Below are positions 56,202 to 64,000 of a stretch of 64,000 bases of DNA, in pieces; position 1 is the stretch's first letter; each line of letters opens with the position of its first letter. The notes under the pieces are model-generated. The model ran no database searches, had not been told where the DNA came from, and saw only the letters and a list, made by a program, of their open reading frames with translations. The position numbers and the translations under genes are program-made. The stretch comes from Antrihabitans auranticaus (GTDB lineage Bacteria; Actinomycetota; Actinomycetes; Mycobacteriales; Mycobacteriaceae), in assembly GCF_016481275.1 (NCBI RefSeq), contig NZ_JAEMNW010000002.1:372001-436000 (forward strand), written 5' to 3'.

Positions 56202-57167
56202 GTGCAGAGATGGCGTGGTCTCGACGAAATTCCAGCCGACTGGGGTCGCTGCGTTCTCACCATCGGCGTTTTCGACGGCGTGCATCGCGGACACAGGGAA
56301 CTGATCTCCCGCGCGGTGGATTACGCGAAGGGGCGTGGCGTCCCGAGCGTTCTCATGACTTTCGACCCGCATCCGATGGAAGTTGTTCGGCCCGGCAGTC
56401 ATCCGGCGCAGCTGACGACCCTTACCCGGCGTGCGGAACTTGCCGAGGAACTGGGGATCGACGTTTTCTGCGTCATGCCGTTCACACACGAATTCATGAA
56501 GCTGACGGCTGCGCGATACGCGCACGAGGTGCTCGTCGAGCGCATGCACGTGGTCGAGGTCGTGGTGGGGGAGAACTTCACCTACGGCAAGAAGGCGCTC
56601 GGCAACATCGCCACCCTGGAGGAAGCGGGTCAACGCTTCGGGTTCGAGGTCGACGCCGTCAAACTGCTCGGTGAGCACGCGGTGACGTTCTCGTCGACCT
56701 ACATCCGGGCCTGCGTGGACGCCGGTGATGTCTCCGCCGCTGCCGAGGCGCTCGGCCGGCCGCACCGAGTCGAGGGCGTCGTCGTGCACGGCGACGGTCG
56801 CGGCAGGGCGCTCGGATTCCCGACGGCCAACGTCGCCCCGCCCATGTATGCAGCCATTCCGGCGGACGGTGTGTACGCGGGGTGGTTCACCGTGCTGGGC
56901 CCCGGCCCGACGATCGGCACCGTCATTCCGGGCGACCGAGCGCGAGCCGCGATCTCGGTCGGGACGAATCCCACCTTCTCCGGTCGGACGCGCACTGTGG
57001 AGGCCTACGTTCTCGACGGCGAGGCGGATCTGTACGGCCAGCACGTTGCCGTCGACTTCGTCGAACACGTGCGTGGCATGGAGAAGTTCGACTCGATCGA
57101 CGACCTCGTCGTCGCCATGAACAAGGACGTCGAGATCGCGCGCGAGGTGCTGACCAGATACCAGTGA
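56202..57167 (+). CDS. ribF: Bifunctional riboflavin kinase / FAD synthetase
   Basis: Makes FMN and FAD from riboflavin. 321 residues: FAD synthetase domain with TIGVFDGVHRGHREL (HxGH motif) and FSSTYIR-like SSTYIRACV, then flavokinase domain with GRALGFPTANVA and GVYAGWF. GTG 56202. Ends about 127 bases before rpsO. Ortholog of Rv2786c. Confidence 0.97.
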   Translation: MQRWRGLDEIPADWGRCVLTIGVFDGVHRGHRELISRAVDYAKGRGVPSVLMTFDPHPMEVVRPGSHPAQLTTLTRRAELAEELGIDVFCVMPFTHEFMKLTAARYAHEVLVERMHVVEVVVGENFTYGKKALGNIATLEEAGQRFGFEVDAVKLLGEHAVTFSSTYIRACVDAGDVSAAAEALGRPHRVEGVVVHGDGRGRALGFPTANVAPPMYAAIPADGVYAGWFTVLGPGPTIGTVIPGDRARAAISVGTNPTFSGRTRTVEAYVLDGEADLYGQHVAVDFVEHVRGMEKFDSIDDLVVAMNKDVEIAREVLTRYQ

Positions 57168-57293
57168 GTGCCGCCTGTGGTCAGGTAGAGGCATAACCCC
57201 TGGTAGAGTGTTCGTTTGGTGTGTGCTGCGGTCTGCGGTGGCCACACCGGCCTACATCATGTGCGCAGACGTCAACACCAGGAGATAAAGCAA

Positions 57294-57563
57294 GTGGCAT
57301 TGACCACCGAACAGAAGAGCACGATCCTTTCCGAGTACGGGTTGCACGAAAAGGACACGGGTTCGCCCGAGGCGCAGGTTGCGATGCTGACGAAGCGCAT
57401 CGTGGATCTCACCGAGCACCTCAAGAAGCACAAGCACGATCACCACTCCCGCCGCGGCCTGTTGCTGCTGGTCGGACGTCGTCGTCGTCTGCTCAAGTAC
57501 GTCCAGAAGGTCGACATCGCGCGTTACCGCTCGCTGATCGAACGACTCGGACTGCGTCGCTGA
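57294..57563 (+). CDS. rpsO: 30S ribosomal protein S15
   Basis: Primary 16S rRNA-binding protein of the platform. 89 residues: [56 protein letters not shown] (in parts). GTG 57294 with AGGAGA eight bases upstream. Precedes pnp, as in most bacteria. Confidence 0.98.
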   Translation: MALTTEQKSTILSEYGLHEKDTGSPEAQVAMLTKRIVDLTEHLKKHKHDHHSRRGLLLLVGRRRRLLKYVQKVDIARYRSLIERLGLRR

Positions 57564-57929
57564 TAGAAGTCGCACCAGGACTGATCGGCATCGCCCGTCA
57601 GAACAAGCGATCTTGTCGAGAAGCCAACGAGGCTATGCATAGACTTGCCTCGTTGGCTACTCGTATTTGTAGACCGAACTCGCACTAGCGAGTAGCAACA
57701 CCGTGAAGTACAAGATGGCCGTATGTACCTGCCAAACGTGGCGTCGGTCTTCGGTAGTGGCTTGTCGGGAGCGTTCTGGGAGAACGCACCAACCGGCGAG
57801 CTTCGATCGATGACCGCCACCGCGCAGCCGCGTCCAAGGGGACGCGAGCCAGGTGCGCGCGGCGTAGCCAGGAGGGTTACGTCGCGTCCGCGCTGGTACG
57901 GCGAAGACGAGAGGTAAGAGAAGAAGAAC
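57564..57929 (+). other. rpsO-pnp intergenic leader
   Basis: 366 bases without a convincing gene. It holds the rpsO terminator (57622-57658) and, nearer pnp, a hairpin CGCGTCC/GGACGCG (57829-57846) and a weaker GTAGCC/GGTTAC stem (about 57864-57880). In other bacteria the pnp leader is cut by RNase III and PNPase degrades its own message; these hairpins would fit that. A 64-codon open frame at 57723 lacks coding character. Confidence 0.5.
57622..57658 (+). terminator. Terminator hairpin after rpsO
   Basis: AGCCAACGAGGC (57622-57633) pairs perfectly with GCCTCGTTGGCT (57647-57658), 13-base loop, followed by ACTCGTATTTGTAG, a partly T-rich tail. It starts 58 bases after the rpsO stop. Confidence 0.65.
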
Positions 57930-60236
57930 ATGTCAGAAACACCTGTAACAGGCGCGGTCGAGGTCGAAGAGGGAGTCTTCGAAACGACCGCCGTGATCGA
58001 CAACGGCAGCTACGGCACCCGCACCATCCGCTTCGAGACCGGCCGCCTTGCGCGACAGGCCGCCGGCGCGGTCGTCGCCTACCTCGACGACGACACCATG
58101 CTTTTGTCTGCGACCACAGCAAGCAAGCAGCCGAAGGAGCACTTCGACTTCTTCCCGCTCACGGTCGATGTCGAAGAGCGCATGTACGCCGCAGGCCGCA
58201 TCCCCGGATCGTTCTTCCGTCGCGAGGGCCGCCCCTCCACGGACGCGATCCTGACCTGTCGCCTGATCGACCGGCCGCTGCGCCCGTCGTTCGTCGACGG
58301 ACTGCGTAACGAGATCCAGGTCGTCGTCACCGTGCTGAGCCTCGATCCCAAGGATCTGTACGACGTGGTCGCGATCAACGCCGCGTCCGCATCGACGCAG
58401 ATCGCGGGCCTGCCGTTCTCCGGTCCGGTCGGTGGCGTGCGGGTTGCGCTCATCACCTCCGACGAGAACAAGACCGGCCAGTGGGTCGCATTCCCGACCA
58501 ACGAGCAGCTCGAGACCGCCGTGTTCGACATGGTCGTCGCGGGTCGCGTCGTCAGTGGTTCGGGCGACGGCGCCGATGTCGCGATCATGATGGTCGAGGC
58601 CGAGGCCACCGACAACGTGATCGCCCTGATCGACGGAGGCGCACAGGCGCCGACCGAGGCGATCGTGGCCGAAGGCCTCGAGGCCGCCAAGCCGTTCATC
58701 GCCCGCCTGGTCAAGGCGCAGCAGGACCTTGCTTCTGCTGCCGCGAAGCCGACCGGCGACTACCCGGTCTTCCCGGCCTACCAAGACGACGTCTTCGCAG
58801 CTGTCGATGCCGCGGCGTCTGCCGACCTGTCGGCGGCACTGACGATCGCGAGCAAGCACGAGCGCGAAGACAAGATCGACGAAGTCAAGGCCGCTGTCCT
58901 GAGCAAGGTCGGCGAGAGCTTCGAGGGCCGCGAGAAGGAAATCGGCGCCGCGTTCCGCTCGCTGACCAAAAAGCTTGTGCGCCAGCGCATCCTGCGCGAC
59001 CAATTCCGCATCGACGGCCGTGGCATCACCGACATCCGGTCGTTGTCGGCCGAGGTTGCGGTTATCCCGCGGGCACACGGCTCGGCCATCTTCGAGCGTG
59101 GCGAGACCCAGATCATGGGTGTCACGACCCTGGACATGGTCAAGATGGCGCAGCAGGTCGACAGCCTCGGACCCGAGACAAGCAAGCGCTACATGCACCA
59201 CTACAACTTCCCGCCGTACTCGACCGGTGAGACCGGTCGTGTCGGTTCGCCGAAGCGTCGCGAAATCGGCCACGGCGCGCTCGCCGAGCGTGCGCTCATG
59301 CCGGTGCTCCCAAGCCAGGACGAGTTCCCGTACGCGATCCGTCAGGTCTCCGAGGCGCTGAGCTCGAACGGCTCGACGTCCATGGGCTCTGTCTGTGCCT
59401 CGACCCTGTCGCTGCTCAACGCCGGTGTGCCGCTGAAGGCGCCGGTTGCCGGCATCGCCATGGGCCTGGTCTCCGACCAGGTCGACGGTGAGACCCGCTA
59501 CGTCGCACTGACCGACATCCTCGGCGCCGAAGATGCGTTCGGCGACATGGACTTCAAGGTCGCGGGCACCAAGGACTTCGTCACGGCGCTCCAGCTGGAC
59601 ACGAAGCTCGACGGCATCCCCTCGCAGGTTCTGGCGGGCGCGCTGTCGCAGGCGCACGACGCCCGCGTCACGATCCTCGAGGTCATGGCCGAGGCCATCG
59701 ACAGCCCGGACGAGATGAGCGCGCACGCGCCACGAGTCACGGCGATCAAGGTCCCGGTCGACAAGATCGGCGAGGTCATCGGACCCAAGGGCAAGATGAT
59801 CAACTCGATCACCGAGCAGACCGGTGCGAACATCTCCATCGAGGACGACGGCACCGTGTTCGTCGGCGCCACCGATGGCCCGTCTGCGCAGGCCGCGATC
59901 GACATGATCAACGCCATCGCCAACCCGCAGCTCCCGAAGGTCGGCGAGCGATTCCTCGGCACGGTCGTCAAGACGACCGCGTTCGGTGCCTTCGTCTCGC
60001 TGCTCCCCGGTCGCGACGGCCTGGTGCACATCTCCAAGCTCGGCAACGGCAAGCGCATCGCCAAGGTCGAAGACGTCGTCAACGTCGGCTCGAAGCTTCG
60101 GGTCGAGATTGCCGACATCGACAACCGCGGCAAGATCTCGCTGATCCCGGTCCCCGAAGAGGATGCTGCAGACACGGCCGCAGCTGCTCCGGCGGCGTCC
60201 GAGGCCGAGGTTCCCGCGGAGACGTCGGCTGAGTAA
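57930..60236 (+). CDS. pnp: Polynucleotide phosphorylase
   Basis: 3'-5' exoribonuclease and RNA-tailing enzyme. 768 residues: two RNase PH domains ([36 protein letters not shown]-like [16 protein letters not shown]), helical linker, KH domain with [14 protein letters not shown], and S1 domain with [21 protein letters not shown]; acidic/Ala-rich tail. ATG 57930. In actinobacteria the same gene is called gpsI. Likely post-transcriptionally self-regulated via the leader. Confidence 0.98.
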   Translation: MSETPVTGAVEVEEGVFETTAVIDNGSYGTRTIRFETGRLARQAAGAVVAYLDDDTMLLSATTASKQPKEHFDFFPLTVDVEERMYAAGRIPGSFFRREGRPSTDAILTCRLIDRPLRPSFVDGLRNEIQVVVTVLSLDPKDLYDVVAINAASASTQIAGLPFSGPVGGVRVALITSDENKTGQWVAFPTNEQLETAVFDMVVAGRVVSGSGDGADVAIMMVEAEATDNVIALIDGGAQAPTEAIVAEGLEAAKPFIARLVKAQQDLASAAAKPTGDYPVFPAYQDDVFAAVDAAASADLSAALTIASKHEREDKIDEVKAAVLSKVGESFEGREKEIGAAFRSLTKKLVRQRILRDQFRIDGRGITDIRSLSAEVAVIPRAHGSAIFERGETQIMGVTTLDMVKMAQQVDSLGPETSKRYMHHYNFPPYSTGETGRVGSPKRREIGHGALAERALMPVLPSQDEFPYAIRQVSEALSSNGSTSMGSVCASTLSLLNAGVPLKAPVAGIAMGLVSDQVDGETRYVALTDILGAEDAFGDMDFKVAGTKDFVTALQLDTKLDGIPSQVLAGALSQAHDARVTILEVMAEAIDSPDEMSAHAPRVTAIKVPVDKIGEVIGPKGKMINSITEQTGANISIEDDGTVFVGATDGPSAQAAIDMINAIANPQLPKVGERFLGTVVKTTAFGAFVSLLPGRDGLVHISKLGNGKRIAKVEDVVNVGSKLRVEIADIDNRGKISLIPVPEEDAADTAAAAPAASEAEVPAETSAE

Positions 60237-60291
60237 GAAATCTGGCTCACGCCTGCGTGGGGCGGTCCGCGAAGCACATCCCGATGCGGGT

Positions 60292-61569
60292 GTGCGGCGG
60301 ACCGTCCTACCGGGCGGTCTCCGCGTGGTCACCGAGCACGTGCCGGGCGTTCGTTCGGCTTCGGTCGGTATCTGGGTCGGCGTCGGTTCGCGCGACGAAG
60401 GCCCGACCGTCGCGGGAGCGGCTCATTTCCTGGAGCACCTGCTGTTCAAGTCGACGCCGACTCGGTCTGCCCTCGACATTGCGCAGGTGATGGATTCCGT
60501 CGGCGGCGAACTGAACGCTTTCACGTCGAAGGAACACACGTGCTTCTACGCGCACGTTATCGATGAAGATCTGCCGCTGGCAGTCGATCTCGTTGCCGAC
60601 GTGGTCCTCAACGGTGAATGCCGGACGGCCGACGTCGAGATCGAACGGCAGGTCGTCCTCGAAGAAATCTCGATGCGCGACGACGATCCCGAGGATCTCG
60701 GCGGCGATGCGTTTCTGACCGCCCTTTTCGGCGATCACCCGATCGGGCGACCGGTCATCGGGACGGTCGAATCGATCGAGCACATGACACGCGCGCAACT
60801 GCACTCGTTCCACGTCCGCCGGTACACCCCGCAACGCATGGTGGTTGCGGTCGCAGGCAACGTGGAGCACGAGCACACCGTCGAGTTGGTCAGCCGGGCA
60901 TTCCACGACCGCCTGGCGCCGGATCTGGACGCCGTGCCGCGGCGTGAGGGGAAGATTCGGCTCGCGGCAGCACCGACGTTGAGTTTGACCAAGCGCGACA
61001 GTGAGCAGGTGCATCTCACCCTCGGTGTCCGCGCGTTCGGCCGCCACGAAGGCCACCGCCGCTGGCCGCTTTCGGTGCTGAACACCGCGGTCGGCGGGGG
61101 CCTGAGTTCACGTCTCTTCCAACAGGTAAGGGAAGAACGCGGACTCGCGTACTCGGTGTACTCCAGCATCGACACCTTCGCGGACACCGGAGCTTTTTCG
61201 GTGTATGCGGGATGTCAGCCGGAGAACTTGGCCGAAGTCGCAACCTTGGCGAGGGAAATTCTTACCGACGTTGCGCACAACGGCATCACCGACGCCGAAT
61301 GCGCTCGCGCGAAGGGCTCGCTGCGCGGCGGCTTGGTGCTCGGCCTCGAGGATTCGGGTTCGCGAATGAACAGGATCGGGCGCAGTGAACTGAGCTACGG
61401 CAATCACCGCAGCGTCTCCGAAACGCTCACGCGAATCGATGCTGTGACCACCGATCAAGTGCGTGAGGTCGCCGCAGAACTGCTCGCGCGCCCGTTCGCC
61501 GCAGCCGTCGTCGGACCGTACAAACGGGTCCGCGATCTGCCTGCCGCAGTGCGCGGGATCGTCTCCTAG
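60292..61569 (+). CDS. pepR: M16-family zinc protease (PepR-like)
   Basis: A 425-residue insulinase-type peptidase. Zinc site AAHFLEHLLFKST (HxxEH), downstream Glu in VLEEISMRDDDPED, and the C-terminal M16 half with GGGLSSRLFQQVREERGLAYSV (in parts). GTG 60292 is the first conventional start matching the family N terminus; CTG 60229, with GGAG seven bases upstream, would add 21 residues and is the more natural ribosome site. Ortholog of Rv2782c, following pnp. Confidence 0.92.
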   Translation: MRRTVLPGGLRVVTEHVPGVRSASVGIWVGVGSRDEGPTVAGAAHFLEHLLFKSTPTRSALDIAQVMDSVGGELNAFTSKEHTCFYAHVIDEDLPLAVDLVADVVLNGECRTADVEIERQVVLEEISMRDDDPEDLGGDAFLTALFGDHPIGRPVIGTVESIEHMTRAQLHSFHVRRYTPQRMVVAVAGNVEHEHTVELVSRAFHDRLAPDLDAVPRREGKIRLAAAPTLSLTKRDSEQVHLTLGVRAFGRHEGHRRWPLSVLNTAVGGGLSSRLFQQVREERGLAYSVYSSIDTFADTGAFSVYAGCQPENLAEVATLAREILTDVAHNGITDAECARAKGSLRGGLVLGLEDSGSRMNRIGRSELSYGNHRSVSETLTRIDAVTTDQVREVAAELLARPFAAAVVGPYKRVRDLPAAVRGIVS

Positions 61570-61672
61570 CGCAGCGCGAATGCGGCCTTCGCCGTGGCGT
61601 TTCCCATTGTCGATTCGAGAGTAACTCCGGCCTGGGACCTCACATTCGAACTGCCAGAACCCAGGTGCGTAG

Positions 61673-62461
<789 letters not shown>

Positions 62462-62472
62462 GGGAGCGTTCG

Positions 62473-62940
62473 GTGAACGCGGAGGTTGCGCGCCGAGTGG
62501 GGTTCATCGCGGCGCTCGTTCTCGCCCTCGGGTTCTACTTCCTGCTTCTCGGCTTCCGTGGCATCGACCTGATTCGCGACGGCAGGCCCGCCAGCATCGG
62601 GCTCGGGCTCGGCGTCCTGATTCTGCCGATCCTCGGCATCTGGATAGTCACCGCGACGATTCGCGCGGGTCTGCAGCATCAGCATCTAGCTCGCCGGATT
62701 CACGAGGAAGGCCGTGAACTCGACGTGTCCGGCCTGCCGCTACGGCCGTCGGGCCGAATTCAACGCGACGCCGCCGACGCACTCTTTGTGCAGGTCAAAG
62801 CCGAATGGGAGGCAGATCCAGACGACTGGCGCAACTCTTACCGGCTCGCGAGGGCATACGACTACGCCGGTGATCGCGGGCGTGCGCGCGACACGATGCG
62901 GCGCGCCGTCCGGTTGGAACGACTCGAATCGCAGAACTGA
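62473..62940 (+). CDS. Small two-helix membrane protein (Rv2772c-like)
   Basis: A 155-residue protein with two N-terminal membrane helices (FIAALVLALGFYFLLLGF; LGVLILPILGIWIVTATI) and a soluble C-terminal part that looks like a single TPR-type helix pair (WRNSYRLARAYDYAGDRGRARDTMRRAV). GTG 62473 has GGGAG eight bases upstream; GTG 62458 would overlap dapB stop. Corresponds to Rv2772c by position. Function unknown. Confidence 0.85.
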   Translation: MNAEVARRVGFIAALVLALGFYFLLLGFRGIDLIRDGRPASIGLGLGVLILPILGIWIVTATIRAGLQHQHLARRIHEEGRELDVSGLPLRPSGRIQRDAADALFVQVKAEWEADPDDWRNSYRLARAYDYAGDRGRARDTMRRAVRLERLESQN

Positions 62941-63401
62941 TGACGAAGACACTGCTCGTGGTGCATCACACGTCGTCACCCGCCACGCGGGAACTCCTCG
63001 AATCGGTGCTGGCCGGTGCACGGGATCCCGAAATCGACGGTGTCGACGTCCGAGCGGTCCCCGCGCTGTCGGCGACCGCATCCGACGTGCTCGCGGCCGA
63101 CGGGTACCTCTTCGGTACGTCCGCCAATTTCGGGTACATGTCGGGCGGTCTCAAGGTCTTCTTCGATTCGGTGTACTACCCGTGCTTGGATGCCGTGGCC
63201 GGCCGGCCCTACGGTTTGTGGGTGCACGGCAACAACGACGTGGTCGGCGCGGTGAAGTCGGTTCGGACGATCGTGTCCGGGCTCGCGCTGGAGCAGGTCG
63301 CGCACACGGTCGAGGTGACCGGGCCGATCGACGCCGCGGTGCGGGAGAACTGCTACGAGCTGGGTGCGACTGTCGCCGTGACCGTTGCAGGCGCGGCATG
63401 A
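62940..63401 (+). CDS. Flavodoxin-like / NAD(P)H-dependent FMN reductase-like protein
   Basis: A 153-residue flavodoxin-fold protein: N-terminal FMN-phosphate loop LLVVHHTSSPATRELL (T/S-rich), DGYLFGTSANFGYMSGGLKVFFDSVYY (in parts) and the hydrophobic core of the C-terminal half. ATG 62940 overlaps the previous stop as TGATG. Corresponds to Rv2771c. Electron partner unknown. Confidence 0.88.
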   Translation: MTKTLLVVHHTSSPATRELLESVLAGARDPEIDGVDVRAVPALSATASDVLAADGYLFGTSANFGYMSGGLKVFFDSVYYPCLDAVAGRPYGLWVHGNNDVVGAVKSVRTIVSGLALEQVAHTVEVTGPIDAAVRENCYELGATVAVTVAGAA

Positions 63402-63533
63402 GCAACGGTGCCCCTACTTTTCGCGGGTTCAGTTCGGCATGCTCCACCGCAATACTCGTACGCAGGGTCGGGCGAACGCCGCGTCGACCGGCGCAAAGCT
63501 GTCGGCGCGGCGTTTTCGAGCGGAGAAGAGTAG

Positions 63534-64000
63534 ATGAGCGCCGGACTGGGTGAGGAAGTGGTGAGTCAGGCGACGCGTCGAATCGGGCTGGTCGAGGACC
63601 ACGAATCGGTCGTCATCGGGTTGTCGACGATACTGTCGCGGGAGCCGGACCTGGAGGTCGTGGCAACAGCAGCGACGGTTGCCGAGTTGCTGGCGCAGAC
63701 CGACGACCTGGATCTCGTCGTGCTGGACCTCCGGCTCGCGGACGGGTCCACGCCGGAGGAGAACGTCCGCGCCGTGCGGGAGCGGGATGTCGAGGTACTC
63801 ATCTTTACCGGCGCGGAGAACGCCTTTCTCGTTCGTTCGGCTGCCCGTGCCGGCGTGCTCGGCGTTGTCCGGAAGTCGCAGGACGCCGCGACGGTCGTCG
63901 CTGCTGTCCGTACGGCGGCTTCCGGCCGGCAGGTCGTGACAGCGGACTGGGCGGCCGCAATCGACGGGGACCCGGGTCTGTCCGATGTCGGTCTAAGTCC
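63534..64000 (+). CDS. Response regulator (receiver domain), 3' end outside window
   Basis: At least 155 residues, cut by the window end. The receiver domain is complete: acidic pair in GLVEDHESVV, phosphoacceptor Asp in LVVLDLRLADG, Thr in LIFTGAENA and Lys in GVVRKSQD. The continuing linker suggests a NarL/LuxR-type DNA-binding domain beyond the window. ATG 63534 with GGAG eight bases upstream; GTG 63561 is an alternative. The sensor kinase is not in the window. Confidence 0.87.
   Translation, partial: MSAGLGEEVVSQATRRIGLVEDHESVVIGLSTILSREPDLEVVATAATVAELLAQTDDLDLVVLDLRLADGSTPEENVRAVRERDVEVLIFTGAENAFLVRSAARAGVLGVVRKSQDAATVVAAVRTAASGRQVVTADWAAAIDGDPGLSDVGLS

Noticed and set aside
57723-57917. 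Small gene in the pnp leader
   Set aside because: No ribosome site and an Arg/Pro/Gly-rich product typical of non-coding GC-rich DNA.
57933-60332. 799-codon open frame on the minus strand
   Set aside because: Antisense shadow of pnp created by high-GC codon bias; low-complexity, no recognisable motif.

Overview
The window is high-GC actinobacterial chromosome. Mycothione reductase, a PptT-type phosphopantetheinyl transferase, an EfpA-type exporter, a CnpB/NrnA-type phosphoesterase and an L,D-transpeptidase point to the Mycobacteriales. The abundance of TetR regulators and the large accessory blocks suggest a Nocardiaceae-like (Rhodococcus/Nocardia type) organism; this is inferred from gene content, not from a database match. 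Most genes are tightly packed and many overlap as ATGA or GTGA. No tRNA, rRNA, integrase, transposase or CRISPR array was seen.

Layout. (1) 1-7014: end of cobQ, a secreted L,D-transpeptidase, then a minus-strand glycan cassette (WecE-like aminotransferase, GT2 polyprenyl-phosphate glycosyltransferase, YfhO-like membrane protein, GtrA flippase-like protein). (2) 7133-19403: a backbone that follows the Mycobacterium tuberculosis order Rv2855 to Rv2846c: mycothione reductase, serine hydrolase, malate:quinone oxidoreductase, GNAT acetyltransferase, then a cobalamin-riboswitch-led operon (chelatase, cobO, cobB, a CbiG_C-CysG-CobA fusion) followed closely by efpA. (3) 19393-27283: accessory block with three TetR regulators, an EphD-like hydrolase, a DUF445 protein, an NmrA-like reductase, a P450, and a striking 553-bp tandem array of GTGATCAC-bounded 60-bp units. 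(4) proS, then a second accessory block (29142-39002) with an acyl-CoA dehydrogenase, an AcuI-like reductase, an O-methyltransferase, an unfamiliar FAD enzyme plus membrane protein operon, two TetR genes and an MFS exporter. (5) 39011-50931: the translation/transcription block (DUF4439, lipoprotein, rimP, nusA, ylxR, infB, ylxP, rbfA, nrnA, dinF, metallophosphoesterase, pptT, truB). (6) 50920-56074: a VOC protein, an MntR/SirR-type regulator, a secreted GH1 glucosidase and a metal ABC importer. (7) 56202-64000: ribF, rpsO, pnp, pepR, dapB, a small membrane protein, a flavodoxin-like protein and the start of a response regulator.

How they work together. The B12 riboswitch should shut the corrin operon when adenosylcobalamin is plentiful. 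The glycan cassette looks like a complete route for adding an amino sugar to an extracytoplasmic polymer. The metal importer sits beside a metal-sensing repressor that could control it. The rimP-to-truB block couples ribosome maturation, elongation control and initiation. Several TetR genes sit next to clear inverted repeats that are probably their operators.

Most unusual sequence features: the GTGATCAC array; a 46-bp palindromic element present twice, once in frame inside cobB; the CbiG_C-CysG fusion; and two genes whose best start codons are the very rare ATT and ATC.
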